This document shows, in pieces, positions 44,700 to 57,199 of a stretch of DNA of 64,000 nucleotides. This DNA is from Zasmidium citrigriseum (lineage: Eukaryota > Ascomycota > Dothideomycetes > Mycosphaerellales > Mycosphaerellaceae), in contig NHNW01000055.1 in assembly GCA_002786025.1 (NCBI GenBank), forward strand, positions 212,728-276,727, read 5' to 3'. Below the pieces are notes generated by a model that saw only the letters and a list, made by a program, of their open reading frames with translations, was not told the origin of the DNA and did no database searches. Positions within the stretch are counted from its first letter, which is position 1. The number at the start of each line of letters is the position of its first letter. Position numbers and translations under genes: made by a program.

Positions 44700-47600
44700 A
44701 AAAACCCGAATCTCTAGCGTCCTTCTTACTCTTATTCTATAGAGTTCTCCTTAGCTTAGCTAGCTCTTCGATAGGCTCTCTATCTACTCTAAATAGCTAT
44801 ATATCCTTAGTAGTAGGCTTACTAGTCTCCTTCTTACTACGCGGCTTCTTTATAGGCGCCTTCTTTAGCGTCTTTACCTTTTTCTAAGACGAAGACTAGC
44901 TCTAGCTAGTACTAGCTAAAGTACTAGATCGAGTAGTTCTACTAGTCGAAATAGGCTATAAGTTAGTCTCCTTATTACTAAGATTATTATTATTCTTAGA
45001 GCTAGCTCTAGTAGCCTATATAGAGGTAGCTAAGATATTCTAAGCCTACTACGAAGGTCTAGGCTTCTTAGGGTCTAGCTATAGCTCGAGTCCTTAGTAG
45101 TAACGCTAAACTCTATACTTAAAGAAAGGTAAGTTAGCTATATTATTTAAGTATAAGTTAGACTAGTCCCTTACCTACTAATTTCCTCTTAGCTCCTTAG
45201 CCTTACGTATTTTCTATAATATACTAGTATTAGACGAGTAGCTCTAGTATAGTAGTAACTCCTTAGTAGCGTACTCTTTTATAGCGTAGAAATCGCCTAT
45301 ACCTACTAACTCTTCTTAGATTCGCTCTCTAGGAAGTACTTAGAAGCTCTTTTCTTTAATCTTAAAGCTATTATAGGCGTTAAGATAAGTAGTATCTCTA
45401 CGAATAAGACTAGTAAGTTCCTCGAAGAGTTCTCTAAAGACTAGTAAGTTCTTCTAACGAATCTTAATAATTAGAGCGTAGCGAGCTTCGTCGTCTTTAC
45501 TAAATAGTACTACTATATCCTTTATAGTCGTCTAATAGTCCTAGCTAGCTCTATTAAGTAGAGCTCTTATAATAGGTAGAAGCTTATAGTATAGGAACGA
45601 TATAGAATAGGCTAGTAGAGTAGTAGGCGAAGGAGAGTACTTAAGGTTATCTCTAGTAGGTAGGAAAGGCGGCAGAGATAGCGTAATATTAGCTTCTTAA
45701 ATATCTCTAACGTACTTTAGGCCTCTAAGTATATAGCTATTATTAATAGGTAGGAAGCGAGTAGTATACTAAACCTAAGAGGTATTTAGTAAGAAGTAGA
45801 TATTAACGCGTAGCGTATATACTTTAAAGATACTAACGTTACTAAAGAGATCTCTAGTAAGCTTCTATAGAGGTACTCTAGTTATAGTAGCCTATAGGTA
45901 TAGCCTACTAAAGAGTATTTCCTTATAATAAGAGATTGTTAGCTTTATAGTTATAGCTAGATTCGCTCTTATTATATTAGTTACGACTAGCTTATAAGTA
46001 TCCTTAGACTAGCTATTTATAAATCTATTAACGACTACTAAAGACTTATTATTAAAGCTAGCTAGAGGCTTTAGAGTAATCTTTCTAGCGCTAGTCTTCT
46101 AAGGCTTAACCGCTTCTACGCCCTAATTATTATTACCTATATAGATAATAAAATTACGAAAGGTATCCTTACCTACGGCCTTAATATCTACCTCTATATA
46201 CTAGAAGGTAATATCTATACGATAAGACGTATTATTCTTATATAGCTTAAAAGGTTATAGGTAGGTAATAACTTAGTAATTCTTACTCTTACTAAGGTAA
46301 ATAGAAAGAATATAAAGCGCTAGATCTATAGAGATAATCTAGCTAATTAGACTATAATAAGAGTTTAGAATTACTAGCTCTAAGAAGAATCTAGGTACGT
46401 AAGACTATATCTAAGAAAGAAGAAGAGTATAAGACGAGATCTTAGCGCGTACTAGTTCTAGCTAGTATATAGTATTAATAACCGTAGTACTAGACTCGCC
46501 TAGCTAGTTCTAGAGCTAAGAGTAGAAGCTCTTAAGAATATAATTAATATTAGTCGTTACGGGCTAGAACGTTAGATCTATATCTAAGAGTATAAAGCTA
46601 TTATATAGTATATAATAGCGCTAAGTAGGAGCTACCTCGATTATAGAACGAGTAAGAAGTAGCTTATTCTTATCTAGATCCTTAAGGAAGTTAAGGAAGT
46701 AGGTACTAGACTCTATACTCTTAAGCTAGTTCGTTAGAAAGCCTCGAATCTAGTCGCTATCTACTCTAGTTAAAGAGTCCTTCGGATATCTAAAGGGCTA
46801 TAATACTTTCTTAAGATACTACTAGTAGGGATAAAGAAGGCGCTTCGAAATAGCCTAGAAGAACTCCTATAGATAGTACTAAGCCCTATTATAATCTAGG
46901 GGAGGTAGATTAACTACCTAAGTTACTATCTACTAAAACTTCTAAGTATTAATAGTCTTATACTTAGGGCTCCTCGTAGGTAAGTATCTATATAGCTCTA
47001 ACTCGTAGAAGGCTTACTTATAGTTCGTAGGAATACTAATAGGTATAGAGTTACTATCGCTAGTATTAGGAAGCTAATCGAGGTCGATAAGCGCTACTAT
47101 TAGCGCCTTAGAATCTAGTTCTTACTAAGGCGAGTCTTCTTCTATATCTTTATCCTTAGGGTTAAGGGTAGGAAGATTATCTTAGCTAGTACTATTAATC
47201 TTATAAAGGGACTCGTTAAGATCTCCCTCGCTATCGTCGTTATTCTTAGTTAATAGGAGCGCCTAAGATTTAGGTTCTAGGGCGGGCTTAAAGCGAGTAC
47301 TTCTTCGCGTACTACGTAAAGAATTATTAGGTAAGGGACCTATATTATCGAAAAGGTTATTAAGGTTAATAACGGCTTTCTTCTTACCCTTTAGATATAG
47401 CGCTATAATATTAAACTCCTCCTAAGTATCGACTATCTCTTCGTCCTTATCCTCGTTATTATCGTTACTATTTAGAGTAGGTAGAGACTTCTAATACTAA
47501 GGTAACTACTAAGTCTACGTCTTAGGCTCTAGCTAAGAATCCTTAATAGAGGGCTAGATATCTTAAGGTTCGTCCTTATTATTAGTACTAGGTAGGGCTA

Positions 47601-49107
47601 CTAATAGCGTCTTCGAGCTACGGATCTATAAGTTTATAGTCCTCGACTTCTTATCTAGGCTCTAATAATATAGTAGCTTAATATAGGTAAAGGACTCCTT
47701 TAACTTCTTAGGACTCTCTTCGCTCTAGGTAATAGTCTTAGCTATATTAAGGACTAGCGTCGTATCTTAGTAAGGGCTTATAGAACGACCGCGCTTCTAA
47801 CTAACCTAACTTAGCTCCTTAAATACTACTTTAATATAAAGGTAAGTAGGACGAATAATAAACTAAGAGGGGTAGACTTACTAAGAAGTACCGCTTTAAT
47901 CTACTTTAAACTTAGCCTAAGTCTAGCTATAAAGGGCTCTAGTCTTATAGTCTATAGTAATATAATAGTAGTTTTTATTATACTTATATCTATTATAGGT
48001 ACTCTAAGCGGCGTTAAGCTTATTCTAGCTCTTATAGTATAGTCTATTATTAATCTCCTATAGATACTTATCGTCGATTTAAAGAAGACCTATCTAAGCG
48101 TTCTTACCTTCTATATACTTCTTCTTAGTAGTATAGTAGTCTAAATAGATAGGCTTATATAAGAAGGTCGTTAAATTCTTTAAGTTCTTATCGATTAGTT
48201 CCGTCTTTACGCGAGCTAAGTAGTACTTATTAATAGCTACTATAACCTATCGCTAGTTCTAGCCTTCCTTATAGGTATACTCGATTATAGGAGCTAGATT
48301 AATTATCTTATTTAAGGAAAGGAGAAGGTTAGGATTACGCTTACTATTATCTATAGCTTCCTAACGCCTATTATTAATAAGGTACGGATAATAGTAGAGA
48401 GGAGTAAGCGACTCGTTATTATTAATAATCTCCTAGATCTTAAGTATAGCCTTACCTTAGTAAAGAACGTTCTTCTTAGATTCCTTTACTAAAGGTAGCC
48501 TCTTAGCGTTCGTATTAATTAGTCCCTCTACTTTTAGGCGGAACTACTTAAAGTAGATAATTACGCTAGTAAGGACTAAGTCGAAGTACTCCTTAGTCTA
48601 GGCGGCTTTATTATTAATATAGCTAAAGAGATCTATTACTATAGTATTAAGATTACTATTATACTCTTAAGATAGCTTATCGAGAGTATTAGAGATACCT
48701 TAAATAAGGCCTAAGTCGTAGTTACGGAAGTAGAGGCTCGTAAAGTCGCTATAGTTCTTAACTATATAGCTCTAAAGACTTAAAGCGAGGTTACTAAGGA
48801 CCTAATTATTCTACTAGGAAGCGGTATAGCTACTAATAACTTAAGCGCCTATAGTCGGAATAACTATAGTAGAGGAAGACTAAGCGGCCTTAGCGGTAGC
48901 TTAAGCTACTTTAACTTCGGCCTAGTTTATAGGCGTAAATAAAGTAGTAGATAAAGAAGTAGTAGGCTAAGAATTATTAGTAGGTATATCTTACTACTTA
49001 GCTAGCTACTTCTTAGCTACTAGCTTAGTAATAGTCTTGGCGCCTAACTTAATAGTAGGAGTTTTAGTAGGTAGGATATTAGGATTCTTAATATTAGCTA
49101 TCTTAAA
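44700..49107 (-). pseudogene. Unidentified large coding remnant (~1,460 codons)
   Basis: Reading minus with TAG/TAA as Gln/Trp gives one coherent frame. It runs from a plausible start at 49,107 (IANIKNPNILPTKTPTIKLG, first codon ATA for ancestral ATG) to a basic C-terminus SKKDARDSGF near 44,700. Low-complexity Ser/Thr/Gln stretches lie near the N-terminus and at about 47,150-47,500. The central part has globular patterning (IEVAPT, SYVPRFFLELVILNSYYSLI, VDIKAVGKDTFRNFIIYIGN). No protease, RT, integrase, transposase or helicase signature was recognised. It could be cargo of a non-autonomous LTR element or a host gene family member caught in RIP. Confidence 0.4.
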
Positions 49108-49109
49108 GT

Positions 49110-50281
49110 AGTACTTATAAAGAGGCGTATAGAAAGTAAGGAATCGAGTAAAGAGTAGTAGTTATAAAGTACTAATAGTAGGCGTATTAGAGAGCGTATA
49201 GTAAAGCTTATAAATAAAAAGCGATTAGGTAGAAGTCTCGAGAAGCGTATATAAATATATATAGGCGCGAGCGAGAATTATAATATAGATAAAAGTAAGT
49301 TACTATAGAGGTAGGTAGCAAAGCTAGAAGTATTATAGTAGTAAAATTTTCTAAACCTTATTACCCTAGGTAACGGCTATATATAGTAACGAGCTTAGGG
49401 AAGGAAAGTATATTAGTTTAGGTTAGAAGAGGCCTAGATAGTATTAATAAGTAGTATAGATAGCTAGAAGTACTTCTAGTATAGTATAGAGAGCGTATTA
49501 TTTAGGGAAGAAAGTAGAAGAGCTTAAAGAGGCCTAATATAGGTATTTATATATACTAGTAGCCTATACGCGTAGTTTCCTCGAGTAACTAGTAAATTAG
49601 AGCTAAAATTAGTATTCTTAGCTTATAATCGACTACTACGCTTTACTCGAGTAAGCTTAGAAACTAGTAAGCTATTAGTTAATATTATTAGCTTAGAGAT
49701 AGGTCCTTCTAAATTAGGTAGGAGGTACTAGTATATACTTAGGAATTTAGGGTCTAGCTATTACTTAAAACCTCGAATCCCTAATAGTTATCTCTTTCTT
49801 CCTTACTTTAAGAAGTCAATCTATAATAAGCCCTTCTATAACTAGCCCTACTATAAGGGACTATCGTTTCTAGTTATATATACCTAGGCGGAGGTTCTCT
49901 AATTCGTAACTATAGATCTAGTTAAGATAGTAAATCTCTAAGATTCTAGTACTAGTAGCTTTCCTCGTTAAATTTATAACTTATAGATAGGACCTATATT
50001 TCCTATTATCTATTCTATTAGTACCTATAGCTAAGTTTAGCTATATAGAGCGATTTCTAATCCTCCTTTACGTATCTTTTATATAGTAAGGATATAAAAG
50101 TTATAATAAAATATTAAATTAATACCTATATCCTTATATATTAATTAAATAGAGTTTATTATTAAAATTTCGAAAAATTAAGTAGTCTCGTATATATTAT
50201 ATAATAAAACAACTAATTTAATACGTTAAAGGATAAATAAAATTTAAAAATTATACTAAAACCTTTCTTAACCTAGGTATA
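49110..50281. other. RIP-degraded sequence, probable LTR of the next element at its right edge
   Basis: No coding pattern is seen. The right edge (...CTAGGTATA, 50,281) is followed by CTTCTCCCCTACTTAG. On minus this is a polypurine tract next to a TATA (ancestral TGTA) LTR start. The left boundary of the LTR cannot be fixed because its partner is missing. Confidence 0.35.
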
Positions 50282-53200
50282 CTTCTCCCCTACTTAGAAG
50301 AGTCTAATCTTAGATATTCTTCGAAGAAGTATCGTTTCTAGTAGTAGGAAGAAGCTATACTATTACTATAGATATAAGCTTATTATATAGAGAAAGTTAA
50401 GTTTCTTAACTAAAAGTAGTAGATCTAGAATACTCTTATTAAGGCGCCTTTAGAGGTAAGCGTCTCGTCTATTAGGGATATTAGGTAAGGCTCCTAAGTA
50501 GAGTAAGTCGATAAGTAGAGTAGTACTAGTAGTATTACGATTATAGTAGTAGCGCTATTACCTATTTCTATCTCTTATAGCTATATACTAGGGAAAGAAA
50601 GTAAAGAAGGCTAGTAGGTAATAGTCTTTTATATTCTAGGAAATAGGGGCTAGCTAATTAGTATCTATCGTTTCTAAGTTATATAGCGTTATCGTCCTTA
50701 GTTTCTAGGTATATATATATAGAGGAATCCTAAGCTTATTTCCTTTCCTTAAGCTAGATACTCTACTACTAAAAATCTATAGCCTAGTAGAGTATTCTAC
50801 TAAGAGAGCTGCGACTATAGCGCTTTTACAAGCGTAAGTATTACGTAGAGTATTTAGATTATTAAAGTATTAATACGAGTAGTAGATATATAAATTATAT
50901 AGTACTAGAGGTAATAGAGGTAGCTTACTTACTTAGGCGTATTAAAGTTAGCCTTTAGAGCGATAAGGCTACGTAGTTAGTATTAGAGTATTAGATTACT
51001 ACTAGCGTTAGTAGTAAAGCGTAGAAAGATATACTAGTAGTAGGTATAAATCTTTACGTAGCGCGTAAAGCTCGGTTTAGGCTTAGCGTAGTCTATATAG
51101 GAGCTCCTAGGCTAATTAGAGCTTAGCTTAGTAGCTAGTAGGTAAATAAAATAGGTTCTAAAGGAGTTTCTAACGTTCTTTATCGATAGCTTTAGGAGCT
51201 TTAAGAAGGTTAATAACCTATAAAAGGTAGTAGAAGATAATAGTACTAGCCGCGCTAGTTTATACGTAAGATAAGAGCTTCGAGAGCCTTAAAAGCGGTA
51301 GTATAATATTAAAAGGATTACCCTCGTATTAAGGATAGCTATATAAGTTAAATAGCGGTAAGACCTTATATGTATTACTACTCTTAAGGTAGAGGTAGTT
51401 ATAGAGTCTAGCGTACGCTAGTATCGAGGTACTCCTTCTTAATCTTCTACTTCTTATAATAAAGAAGAAGCTAGCGAAGAAGGCTACTACTAAGGAGGGC
51501 GAGCGCTAGCTAGCTAGAGGTCTATACTTTTAGTACCTTTTATACTCGTAGTAAAGCCTTCGAGTTTATTAAGTATACTAATATATATACTAAATTCGTC
51601 TACGAGACTATACTATATAGTATATTATAAAGCTTCTATATTAAAGTATATACTATCTCGTACGAGCCCGTTATATATAGGTACGTTATTAAAAAGAATA
51701 CCTTTAAGCTCGTAGAATAATTACGCGTTTAATAGTAGTAAAACTAAGCGCTTATACTTCTATCTAGGGCTAAGGCTAGTATAGATTAAGCGTACGCGTA
51801 CGGACGTAGTAGCGTCGGCTACTTTAAGGTAATACTATAGTATTAGTAGTTTAGAGTTAGACCTAGCCTATTAATCTAATAAAGATATAAGCTAGTAGAA
51901 GCTTAAACTATATACGAGTTCTTCCGTAACTATAAGGGTATATAAGAAGGTTCTTCTTACTTCCTTCTATAGCTAAAGCTAGTAATACTAGAGATAGAGA
52001 AAGTAGAGGTAAAGAGCCTAGCTAGGAGGTAGAGCGCCTAGCTAGGTTAGGAATACCGCTAGGTAGAGCTATTACGTATAGAGCCCTATATAGCTATTAT
52101 TACTATTAAAAACGCTACTATTTAACTCCTAGTAGCTACGCGAGTTAAATAGTATATACTTCGACTATATTAGTTATTATTAAGGGCGATACTTATACTA
52201 GTAGATAAGATATTAGATAGCGGCCTCGTCTAAGTTTTATCTTACGCTTCTTACTACTATTAAAGAAAAGAAGGTCTAGAGAACGTTAAAGTATCGAAGA
52301 TATAGTAGCTTAGGCGTAAAAGTTCGTATAGTACGTAAAGCTAGGTTATTACGTAACTATAATATTATTAAAGGATATCTAGTCGAGTATACTATTAGAG
52401 GTACTTTTTAACGTTATTAACGGGGTAGAGGCTAGTCTATATGTTAATACTTATCGAAGTCGATATAAGTAAAGTCTCTAATAACTTATAGTAACTAGCG
52501 GTTATTATATAAGTCGTACTAGAGTACTAATTCTTACCTATAGCGTTCGCGTTAACGATTATAATTCCTAGTATTTTAAGAAAGTCTAGCGAAGTTACTA
52601 CCTTCGTCGTTATTGGATTTAATAGGCTAGCTATCTTCGTCGATTTAACTAGGCTAGATATCTTCGTCTCCTTCTTCTAGTTCTAGCTCTAGCTCTTAAT
52701 TATTATTAGGCGTAGGTCCTTACTCCTTATCGTTAGGCTCTAAGTTTCGTAGGTATTCTAGAGTAAATTAATCTAGTAGAACTAGAGGTACCTACTAAAG
52801 TTCGGACCTATAGAAGTATCTAGTACCGCCTTAATAATCCTTAAGAACGGCCCTATCGAGTTCTTTAATAGAGAACGTTTAAGATCTATATCTAGTAGAA
52901 GTAATTCGATATAGCCCTCTCTAGTAGAAAGCGAGCTTAAGGTCGAATCTTTTATTAAGATCTAATCTACGTAAGAGTATATAGTCGCCTACTTTCTAGT
53001 TAATATCCTTTACGCGCTTAGCTATATTCTAGTAGGTAATATAAATAAAGCGAAGGCGATTAACGTAGTCTTTAACTTCTTCTATAGTCTAGTTATATTA
53101 TCGAAGCTATATAGCTCGTAATTATAAAAGCTCTGTAGTTCCTTTATCTTTAATTTTATAGAAAGCTTAAAGAAGGATCGTTAGATATACTAGTTCTATA

Positions 53201-56200
53201 GGTAAGATTATATCCCGTCTATATATAACTTTAGTAGGGGTACGGCTAGTAGAATACTTAATAGTAGTCTAATCTACCTAGAGGTAGGTATCGACCTATT
53301 TCTTCTAGCTAGTCTAGTTTTCTTCCCCTAAGTTATAGTAGATCTTAGAAATAGCTTTAATTAATAGCCTATAATATCGTTCGACGATTCTATTAGCCTA
53401 GGGATAATAGGCTATAATCTTAATAGCTTTAATACTTATTCTCCTAAGTAATCGTTCTACTTCTTTAGTATTCTTAGTTCTACTATTAAAGAAGATATAG
53501 TATATATAGCCGTACCTATAGAAGACGTCTTTATAAAGAAAGTTAGTAACTATTAGAGCTATAACCTAGTTACTAGCGTAATAGATAACCCTTACCTTAG
53601 CCTAGCTACTAAGATACTCGACTATAACTATAAGGCTTCCTTTATCGTCTACTTATATAATATCGACGCCCTATCTAGTACTAATAGAGGCTTACTATAA
53701 GTACTAAGCTAGCGAGAACTATTAATCCTTATAGTCTTTCTTATAGACTTTATATACTCGAACTTAGTTCTTAATATCTCTTATTATACTAGCCTAGTAG
53801 TACTAAGCTCTAATCGCTATAAGAGTAGCCTCGCGTCCCTTATAGCCTCGCTAATTATAAAGAGACTCGAAGATTCTCTTCTAAGTAGCTAGGTTATTAA
53901 TTACTACCTATAGTAGGGCGTTATATATAGCTTAGAAAAAGAGCTTCTAGTTCCTAACTAAATATCTTATAGTACGGATCTTCTAGTAATAGAAGTCTAA
54001 GGATTTAACTCGTACTAGGCGCTAACTAGTTACTTTAAAGAAAGCGATATTATAAGAGTTATCGCTATAGTCCCTATTAAGGAATCGCCTAGCTAGAAGA
54101 TCGCCTAGTCCTAAGTATTAAGTTTCTTAATAGTTTAAAGGACTAGCTTTAGGAGTCTCTTAGCGATCCTTAGTAACTATAATAGATATAGATATAACTA
54201 TATTAGATATATTAATATTAGAAAGGTTAATATAGTCTTTAAAGTCTATATTTATATCCTCTAAAAGTATTAAGTTAGGGTACTAGATTACTATAAAGTT
54301 AATATCTAGGAAAGAAGCGTTATAGACTAAGATATTAAAGAAAGCTAAGTCGATTATTTCCTTAACGTCGTTATCTTAAATAATCTCGTTAAGATCTTAA
54401 GGCGTTACTAACCTACGAGAGAGTCTATCTATAGCTATATACTTCTTACTAGGAACGTAAACGATCTTAAAGTCGAAGAGCCTAATCTAGGCTATCTAGT
54501 AAGTAAGAGCTACGTTTAGTAGATTAGAATATACTATATTAAGCTAGTAAATTAGAGTCTAGGTATCTAGTTCTAGTAGAAAGTAGACTCCCTAGAGGTA
54601 TAGCTTAAGCTTCTTAAGAATATTAAGGACGGCCTTATATTCTTTACGTCTAGCGTCGAGCTTTAGTTATCCTTTACTCTAGACTCTGCTCTCGTATCTA
54701 ACTAGGTACCTCTTACTATTCTTATCTATTTACTATAGGACGGCTTTCTAGCTAGCTCTACTTATATTAACGGAAAGAATAATTAGGCCGCTATATAGGC
54801 TATAGTCGAGAGATACTAGAACTAGCGCTATAGTAAGAAGATACTTTAAGGATTTAAAGGCGTAATTACTAAGAATACTCTAGATAAAAGTAGTCTTTCC
54901 TTCCTCTATTTTCTTAACTTTAATAAGATTATAAAGAGGCGAGGAGATAATTATATATCGAGGAATCTAGATCTAGTAGAATATATAAACTCTAAGGAAA
55001 GAGCGAACTTCGGTAGCGTTTAAAGGAATAGGCTAGTTAATAATCTTATTAATACGAGATAGATTAGGATACCTCTCCTTACTACTATAGATATACCTAA
55101 TAACCTTAGTAGATTCGTAAAGGAAGTAAGACTTCGCTAGAGTAATAGTTAAGCTAGCTCGTTTAAGATTAGTAAGAACGTTATCTAAAGTTTAAATAGC
55201 TATAACTACCTAGTTACGAAGTCTAGGAGCGATAAACTCTTCTTTAATATAATAGGAAGGTCCCTTAATACTAACGTTATTAACGAAAACTCTTATAGTA
55301 TATATAATATAATCTAAAATAATATAGTAAAGAGCCCGCTAAAACTAGGTAACTAAATTTATACTACTTTAAGGTAGAGTTATTATCCGAAGAAGTCTAA
55401 AAGGAGTCTAGAAAGCTATAAGATCTTAAGATTCTTTAGCGAGTAGAAGTTAGTTATAGCTACTATAAAGATTAATAAGACTAAAGTATCTAAGGTAGGT
55501 AAAGTCTTCTAAGAAGGTATCCGTTTCTAGAGGAATATATACGTCCCTAATAGTAATACGATTAATTTACTAAGTATTATTAATAAGCCGATATTTCCTA
55601 GAGACGCTCTTAGAAATAATAAACTAGTTATTAGAGTAAGAGCTTTTACTATACTCTAGAATACTATTATTAATCCTCTTATAAAGTATATTATTAATAA
55701 TAGGCTCTAGGGACTTTAGAATCTTATACCTATATTTAGGTACCTAGGCTTAATAAGGAATAGTCTTAATTACCTAAGGAGGTATAACGTCTAGATATAT
55801 TTACCTAATCTCGCTAAAGGTCTAAGATAGAGTATTCTTATAGTTAAAGAGTATCTCTCTAAATAGGTCTATTTCTTCGTTAGTAAGGTTAATACTAGGC
55901 TTAATACTACTAAGTCTTTCTTAGGTAAGTCTCTTTCTATAAGGAATATTAGAGAACTTCTTAATAAGGAAGACGTTATTATAGGGGCTAGTCCCTAGTA
56001 GTATAGTAGCTTCCCTTACTAAGTAATCCTTCTTCTAGTTAATATTACTATATACTAGTATAGTTTCTAAGTTAGATATAGGAGTAGGTATAGGCCTAAC
56101 CTTCTTATCTCTTCTCTTATATATAGTAAAGGTATTAAGTTATATAGGGACTATAATTAGCCCTTAGGGAAGAGGCTTTCTTATAATAGCTAGGTTATAA

Positions 56201-56451
56201 GTTAGCTTTATAGTATATCTAAAGTAAGATATATATAATATCCTACTTTAGATTCTAGTTTATATAAATTATCTAGTAGTAGGCTAAGATCTTAGCGCGA
56301 AGGGAATATAGATTAATCTATTAGTAGGTCCCTCTAAGTAGTTAGAGTTAGGAAGGATATAGCTAGTAGTATTAGCGTCTAGCGATAATAGTCTATTCTA
56401 GCTAATAGGTAAGACGTTAGAGTATCGAGTTAACCTAGACTATATAGCGCT
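50282..56451 (-). mobile_element. Second Ty3/gypsy element, 5'-truncated at an internal telomere tract
   Basis: On minus a full pol order is readable. RT at about 55,900-55,150 shows SVSRKYRLINNTQQINRITI, then LINLYSSYNQLLLAKESQDL and the active-site relic VFVNNVSIKGPS, which in many fungal gypsy elements is FVDDVGIKGP. RNase H is at about 54,850-54,400. Integrase at about 53,700-53,050 shows KAIKIIAYYPQANRIVERYY, then SKIYYNLGE and PIELVY. A C-terminal part reads KVGDYILLRRLD. A polypurine-like tract with LTR start lies at 50,281. Upstream of RT the gag region and the 5' LTR are absent; the sequence stops at 56,451 against TTAGGG repeats. The 50,300-52,600 stretch is unassigned and unusually long for a 3' region. 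This family differs from the element at 29,457. Confidence 0.85.
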
Positions 56452-56467
56452 TTAGGGTTAGGGTTAG
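56452..56467 (+). repeat. Interstitial telomeric repeat (TTAGGG)2TTAG
   Basis: The 16-bp tract TTAGGGTTAGGGTTAG is in the same orientation as the terminal telomere, 7.4 kb before it. It abuts the truncated gypsy element on its left. Two and two-thirds units by chance are unlikely but not impossible in TA-rich DNA. Confidence 0.85.
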
Positions 56468-56484
56468 CTTCGTATATCGACGAC

Positions 56485-56532
56485 GCGGACTAATTAGCTT
56501 ATAAGAGTAGCTAGCTAGCTAATTACGTCCGC
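56485..56532. repeat. Inverted repeat, 15/16-bp arms
   Basis: The left arm GCGGACTAATTAGCT (56,485-56,499) pairs with AGCTAATTACGTCCGC (56,517-56,532), with one unpaired base and a 17-bp loop. It lies 18 bp distal to the internal telomere tract. It could form a hairpin or be a binding site or element end. Confidence 0.65.
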
Positions 56533-57199
56533 CGCTTATACTCTTTACTTTCGCGTACTTCTCTAGGATACCTATAATACTTATAATATTACCTACGTAC
56601 CTTTCTATATACTACGCTTATAAATCTCGAATATCGACCGTCGATATATCCTACCTTTAGGCCGTAATACGGGCGGTTAGTCGTCGTCGCTAGCGCGTAC
56701 GCTTCTTACTAGCTCTCTAGTAGAAAGAATTACGCCTATTATAGTTCCTATAATCGTATCCTTTTAGTAATAATAGTCGTACGTATCGAGCGAAGAAAGT
56801 CGATCCCTTCCGTAGTTCTCTATCGTATACTATAGGCTCTTACTACTATCGTACTATCGAGGTAGGCGAGTAAATCTCTTTACCTTAAGTTATACTACTA
56901 TACTACGCCTACCCGACTAATTAGACGGCTAACCCGCTAATCTAGCTAATTAGCGATCGCCCTTTACTCTTCTACCTTCTATAGTCCTTTAACTAAACGG
57001 AAAATTTCTTCTCGCTCCTTAAATCTATATAGTAAGCGAGCTCCTACTATATACGATATATAAAGGTAGTACTATATTACTACCTACTAAAGTCTCGCCT
57101 ATCGTATCGATACTACTAAAGCCGTTCGCGCTTAGGGTTATAGTCCTTAACGACTAGCCTGCCCTACCCGTAATATATAATATAAATAGAGTCGCCGCC

